Source of the DNA: Nanobdellati archaeon
Lineage (GTDB): Archaea; EX4484-52; WAPT01
Assembly (NCBI GenBank): GCA_015520605.1
Contig: WAPT01000020.1
Span: forward strand, 1 to 52,167
DNA length: 52,167 nucleotides
Direction: 5' to 3'
The notes beneath the pieces were generated by a model that saw nothing but the letters and a program-made list of their open reading frames with translations, did not search any database and was not told the origin of the DNA. The position numbers and the translations under genes were made by a program. Shown here one piece after another: positions 47,857-52,167 of this stretch (positions are counted from its first letter, which is position 1; each line of letters starts with the position of its first letter).

Positions 47857-49095
47857 TTAACAAAACCTTTTTATTATGTTCTCCAACTTGTCGTAAAACA
47901 CCACCTGGCTGTTCGTGTTCGGTAGATAGAACGCTGCCTTTGCGGAGTTCACAGCCATCTTTTTTATTCCGAGTTCCTCGAGCGGAGCAACAACGGGGCA
48001 TGTGTCCGCTATTATTTTCACATTCAGCTTCTCCAGCTTCTCAAGGTATCCCGCTCTTTCCGCTATGCGCTTCACGGCCTCTGATGTAAAGACCCAGATG
48101 GGCACTCTGCTGCGTTTCCCGTTAAGGATGGAGATAAGGTTCTGTATTTCCGCTATGGAAGCGTGTGGACACCCCACAGCTATAACGTCAACATCATCAA
48201 CGGCAGAACACATTTCATCGTATGCCACACGTATATCATCATTGTCAACCTTAAGTTTGTCCTCTACGTCTTTCAGATTTTTGCTCGCATTCTCCGCTTC
48301 TGGTGTTATGCCCTCAATATGGAAGAGCGCAACAGCACCATAAGCCGCAAGGCTTGCACCTAGAGCTTTAAGAGTATCCTCATCGCAGGACGATGTGCTC
48401 ATTCCCTTAAAGTACGGAATCCCTTTTCCCATAACTTTACCTACAATATAACCTAAAGCGCCGAAATCGGCAATGTCGCGTAGCTTTGCCTTCACCTCCA
48501 CAAGGAAGGTGGGTGATCTATTTTCCTCAAGATGCAATCCATACATCGGTGTTCTTCCGGTAATCGCTGCTGCTAAAGCGGAAGGACCCCCTTCCCTATT
48601 GGTTCTTGCCCCTATCACCGAATTGGCGAATGCCACAGCCGAGCTCTCACTCCAAGCTATGTGCTCTCTGTAGCGGGGCAGGAGGCCCGCAAGGTAAGGT
48701 GTGCACGTACTTATTATCACAACCCCCATCGCTCTGAAAGCCTCCACTATTCTGGTTTGCTTTTCTGCAAACTCCTCCGAAAAGCCGAGCTCCTTCCAAC
48801 CGTTAAATGGCATGCCTGCTGGGTTCATGAACGCCGGAACTTTAACTCTCGCTCCTTCTTTCGCAAACCCTTCAAGGAACTCAAGCCCTGGATCTCCTAT
48901 ATTCTTATAGGAAACTCCGGCTATCTGCGCTGAGCCTATCTTCACCATCCTCTCAGCGTTGAACTTCTCTCCCAGCTTCACAAGCAGTTTCATGCATCTT
49001 GCCACCACGTTCCCATAACTACCATCAAGCATCCTTTCCTCTTCCTTGGTTAGATACACGGAACAACACCCGTCGCGTTGTGTATAAGCACTCAA
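47857..49095 (-). CDS. Phosphomevalonate dehydratase large subunit (aconitase X / DUF521)
   Basis: MYLTKEEERMLDGSYG-type N-term (VYLTKEEERMLDGSYGNVVARCMKLLVKLGEKFNAERMVKIGSAQIAGVSYKNIGDPGLEFLEGF), ADTCPVVAPLEELG. Confidence 0.92.
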   Translation of the reverse strand: MSAYTQRDGCCSVYLTKEEERMLDGSYGNVVARCMKLLVKLGEKFNAERMVKIGSAQIAGVSYKNIGDPGLEFLEGFAKEGARVKVPAFMNPAGMPFNGWKELGFSEEFAEKQTRIVEAFRAMGVVIISTCTPYLAGLLPRYREHIAWSESSAVAFANSVIGARTNREGGPSALAAAITGRTPMYGLHLEENRSPTFLVEVKAKLRDIADFGALGYIVGKVMGKGIPYFKGMSTSSCDEDTLKALGASLAAYGAVALFHIEGITPEAENASKNLKDVEDKLKVDNDDIRVAYDEMCSAVDDVDVIAVGCPHASIAEIQNLISILNGKRSRVPIWVFTSEAVKRIAERAGYLEKLEKLNVKIIADTCPVVAPLEELGIKKMAVNSAKAAFYLPNTNSQVVFYDKLENIIKRFC

Positions 49096-49099
49096 GTTC

Positions 49100-49480
49100 T
49101 CACTCTTTTCTATTTCCCGCTTCTATTACCCTCTTAACCACAATAAGTAATTTATCGGCATTGTCGAGCACGAGCTTTATGTCAGCTTCGATTGCATCAT
49201 TTATGTGCACGCCACCAGCACACAGCACAGTTGTCTGAAAGTGTTTTGCAAGCTCCTCAGCAAATCTTCTAACGATCACCTCGTCTTTATGGCGAGGAAC
49301 GTTAAAGACCGATAGGGCCGAAGAGCCGCTCTTTCCATCCTTCTTCTCATAATGGGTGGCTATACACACACTTCCTATGTGTGGCTCATCTCCGCCACCG
49401 ATCAGCACGATTATATCCTCGCCCATACTCTGAATCTCCGCCCAGACAGCGTGCCTTCCCTGACCCATCTCGATCCTCAT
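49100..49480 (-). CDS. LpdD-like putative prenyl-FMN chaperone domain protein
   Basis: GGGDEPHIGSVCIATHY...SSALSVFNVPRHKDEVIVRRFAEELAKHFQTTVLCAGGVHINDAIEADIKLVLDNADKL; located next to UbiD gene. Confidence 0.75.
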   Translation of the reverse strand: MRIEMGQGRHAVWAEIQSMGEDIIVLIGGGDEPHIGSVCIATHYEKKDGKSGSSALSVFNVPRHKDEVIVRRFAEELAKHFQTTVLCAGGVHINDAIEADIKLVLDNADKLLIVVKRVIEAGNRKE

Positions 49481-49562
49481 TCCGTGTCACCTCGCCAATA
49501 AGGTCTTTATGGATTTATTTCTGATCTGATGATAATGACTGACTCTCTTTCACCACTCCTTT

Positions 49563-50846
49563 TCAACTTACTCTCTTAAACTCATCCTTTCTATCAACCG
49601 GAGCTGTCGCGTCAATTATCCATTTCGCCGTCACATGTCTTTCGGGGTCCTGAGATGGATCTAAGGAAGAGCCCTTGCAGTCGGGTATAATCACCACATC
49701 CCTGTCGGGCTGAACCCTCGTCGCTATGGCCCATTCCACTTCCCTTTCATCCGTAATATCTATATCGTCATCCACCACAACAACCCTCTTAAGGGAAGGG
49801 TGAGCAGCCAAAGCTGCCATTCCAACGTTCTTGCCCTCTCCCTCGACTTTCTTGGTTATTGATACCACCGCATGGAGCCAGCACCCACCAGCTTCGGTGA
49901 GCACCACGTTCTTTACTCTTGGCAGTGTGTTTGAAACTATCTTGAAAATTCTTGGTTCCTGAGGTATACCCATCAGATAGCGATGTTCCACACCACCCGG
50001 CAGAATGGTACGGTAAATGAGGTCATCCCCGAAATAAAGTTTCTCCACCTCCAGCACGGGTTGCTTCCTCACTATATCCCATGTACCAGTAAGGTCAACG
50101 AACGGACCTTCCTCGGCGAGCTCCTTCTTCTTTATCCTCCCGATCATCACCATTTCAGCATGAGCGGGAACATGAAGTCCGTCCTCCAGCTCCACACACT
50201 CCAATTTTCCATCAAGTAAAGAATTCGCAAACTCCATCTCGTTGAATCCAAAAACGAACGATGTGGCAGCTGCAACCTCCACGGCCGGATGGACTCCGTT
50301 AAACACAGCCACCTTAACCTCATCGTTTTTCGCCCTTTCAAGAATTGCCGATAGGTGTCTGCCGGGTATCACCCTCACAACGAACCTGTTCTTGCCCAGG
50401 TACATCATCCGATGGAAGGAGTAGTTGAGTTTGCCCGTTTCCTCATCCTTTGCAACGATAATGGTGCTGGAAGTGTAAAATGAACCATCTTTATCGTAAA
50501 ATTTGAGCAGTGGCACGTATTTTTTTACGTCTGGGTTGTTGATTTCGTTTTCCATGAAAGGCGCATCATCCCTTAACCTGTAGGGTTTGGGATCATCCAT
50601 GCATGTAGCCATTCTGTGAAGAATCTCGCCTCTATTCTTTGCGCCTATCGCCTTTGCTATAACATCCCTCGAGTTCAGGAGTGATGCTAAAACTTTCGCG
50701 TTAGGGTAGTTCTTCACCCGCGTGAAGAGCACAGCCCTCCTTTTCTTTTCGGCCCCGCTGATAAAAGGTGTCATTTCAAGTTCTGTGCTCAGATCCTTGT
50801 TAATTTCCTCCACTTCCTCCATTTCTTCAAGAAACTCACGCAACAT
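49563..50846 (-). CDS. UbiD-family decarboxylase, likely trans-anhydromevalonate 5-phosphate decarboxylase
   Basis: UbiD fold sequence (KNRFVVRVIPGRHLSAILERAKNDEVKVAVFNGVHPAVEVAAATSF..., VVIIPDCKGSSLDPSQDP); clustered with aconitase X, UbiX, IPK and MVK genes. Confidence 0.9.
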   Translation of the reverse strand: MLREFLEEMEEVEEINKDLSTELEMTPFISGAEKKRRAVLFTRVKNYPNAKVLASLLNSRDVIAKAIGAKNRGEILHRMATCMDDPKPYRLRDDAPFMENEINNPDVKKYVPLLKFYDKDGSFYTSSTIIVAKDEETGKLNYSFHRMMYLGKNRFVVRVIPGRHLSAILERAKNDEVKVAVFNGVHPAVEVAAATSFVFGFNEMEFANSLLDGKLECVELEDGLHVPAHAEMVMIGRIKKKELAEEGPFVDLTGTWDIVRKQPVLEVEKLYFGDDLIYRTILPGGVEHRYLMGIPQEPRIFKIVSNTLPRVKNVVLTEAGGCWLHAVVSITKKVEGEGKNVGMAALAAHPSLKRVVVVDDDIDITDEREVEWAIATRVQPDRDVVIIPDCKGSSLDPSQDPERHVTAKWIIDATAPVDRKDEFKRVS

Positions 50847-50994
50847 TCCCTACCCCCCGCACGCTCATTTCATTATCCCCTACCTTGTAATCGAAAATTA
50901 TAATTTTTAATATTGCAATTCTTTTTCCGATAACTTGTTCGTTGTTTGTCGATGGAAGATAACTTAAGTCACGAAGTTCCTTCTATTTCCTACC

Positions 50995-52098
50995 TCACTC
51001 TTCTTCTTCGACCTTCACACCCTCAACTCCCATCTCAGCGATCATAACACGGGCTGCAACTCTCCTCAGAGCACTCTCAACCTTTTCAACACTTCTTTCC
51101 TCCACAAGGGCTATGGCTATCCCCCCACCACCTCCCCCGGAGGGCTTAACTCCAAGAGCTCCGGCTTGTCTTGCTACATCCATAATTCGCTTGAGCTCGG
51201 TCGTAACTATCGGAACGAAATTCTCAAAAATCCCACACCTTTTGTTAATTTCCATACTTACCTCATCGATCTTCTCAAGCAGCTCAGCGTTCCTGTTCAT
51301 CAGCTCTCCCAGCGTTATCCAATCACTCTGTTTGAGAGCCGAAATGCCTCCCATCACAACCTCATCTATCTCGTCAAAGATCTCTTCGTACGCATCGCTT
51401 TCAATTTCTCTCAGCTTTTTTATCTCGCCAACAGTCACTGCGGTCAGAGCCTTAACACCCGTATCAGCTATGATTATGATGGGTCTTTCACTTTCCCTAA
51501 CCTTGACCCTCTCCGTTTCGATGGGGAGCTCTCCCACTCCCCTTTTTTCCTTTCTCCTTACGATGTGTACCCCACCGAAAACGCTTGATGCAAACTCAGC
51601 TCCGCTTGCGGCTCCGCCATGTATTCGCTCTTGGAACGGCAACAGGAGCTCGGGGTATTGAGAAGTATGGATGTGCCAATCATAGAGGGTATTTATTGCA
51701 TGAAAAAAAGCCGAAAGGAATGCTGTTGAGCTGCTAAGTCCTCCACTTTCAGGCGGGATCTCGCTGCTTACAGTTATATTTGCTCCATACTCCATACCGT
51801 ATGTCTGGTGAGAGAACTCAAGGAGCTCAGCTGCAGGCTTCATAACATCATCACACCGCTTAACCGTAAAACATGAGCCTTCAAGTTCCGCAAGGATCTT
51901 ACCATAGCCGGCTGAGCTAACAACCACTTGGTTCTGAGGTAGCTTTTCAGCCGTAACCTTGGTTCTGAGATTCACGGAAGTCACCAGCGCTCTCCTGCCG
52001 TAGACAACGGCATGCTCTCCTATGAAAAACACGTTTCCCGGAGCAGAGGTAGTAATGAGTTCTTTCATGTAGACACCACGAAGTTTTATTTTCGGCAT
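50995..52098 (-). CDS. mvk: Mevalonate kinase (GHMP kinase)
   Basis: SAPGNVFFIGEHAVVYGRRALVTSV; SEIPPESGGLSSSTAFLSAFFHAIN; GALGVKPSGGGGGGIAIAL. True start probably MKELITTSAPGN. Confidence 0.94.
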   Translation of the reverse strand: MPKIKLRGVYMKELITTSAPGNVFFIGEHAVVYGRRALVTSVNLRTKVTAEKLPQNQVVVSSAGYGKILAELEGSCFTVKRCDDVMKPAAELLEFSHQTYGMEYGANITVSSEIPPESGGLSSSTAFLSAFFHAINTLYDWHIHTSQYPELLLPFQERIHGGAASGAEFASSVFGGVHIVRRKEKRGVGELPIETERVKVRESERPIIIIADTGVKALTAVTVGEIKKLREIESDAYEEIFDEIDEVVMGGISALKQSDWITLGELMNRNAELLEKIDEVSMEINKRCGIFENFVPIVTTELKRIMDVARQAGALGVKPSGGGGGGIAIALVEERSVEKVESALRRVAARVMIAEMGVEGVKVEEEE

Positions 52099-52167
52099 TT
52101 GATGAATATTAAGTTTGCCGTTTCCAAAAAATTTAAATACTATCCTTCTCTATCATTTACCGTCGAA

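Noticed and set aside
1-52167. CRISPR arrays, rRNA genes, intact IS elements or prophage modules
   Set aside because: No regularly spaced repeats, rRNA motifs, transposase or phage structural motifs seen on reading the sequence and ORF translations.

Overview
Archaeal, densely packed chromosomal window with about 52 protein genes and one tRNA. No rRNA, CRISPR array or intact transposon was seen. Recognisable genes include reverse gyrase (thermophile signature), histone, CutA, Bud32, a P-type cation ATPase, S15, Elp3, ValRS, aRF1, tRNA-Ile(GAT) with encoded CCA, a four-subunit 2-oxoacid:ferredoxin oxidoreductase, Nob1, aIF5A, PAN, Taw1/TYW1 and aTrm56. A minus-strand cluster at the right end appears to encode the post-mevalonate part of the archaeal modified mevalonate pathway: mevalonate kinase, UbiD-type decarboxylase, LpdD-like protein, aconitase-X large and small subunits, UbiX and IPK. 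Main leads: (1) TAG is almost absent as a stop codon (my hand count is 25 TAA, 26 TGA, 3 TAG), and a few coding-looking frames continue through TAG, which raises an unproven possibility of pyrrolysine-type TAG decoding; (2) an orphan minus-strand operon at 20969-22723, with a 435-aa protein carrying a Piwi/RNase H-like 'YVVRDG' stretch and small, partly disrupted downstream frames; (3) a hairpin-rich interval at 22800-23110 next to tRNA-Ile; (4) a complete modified-mevalonate gene cluster with a putative prenyl-FMN chaperone. All calls were made by eye from the sequence and the ORF track; no database searches were run.
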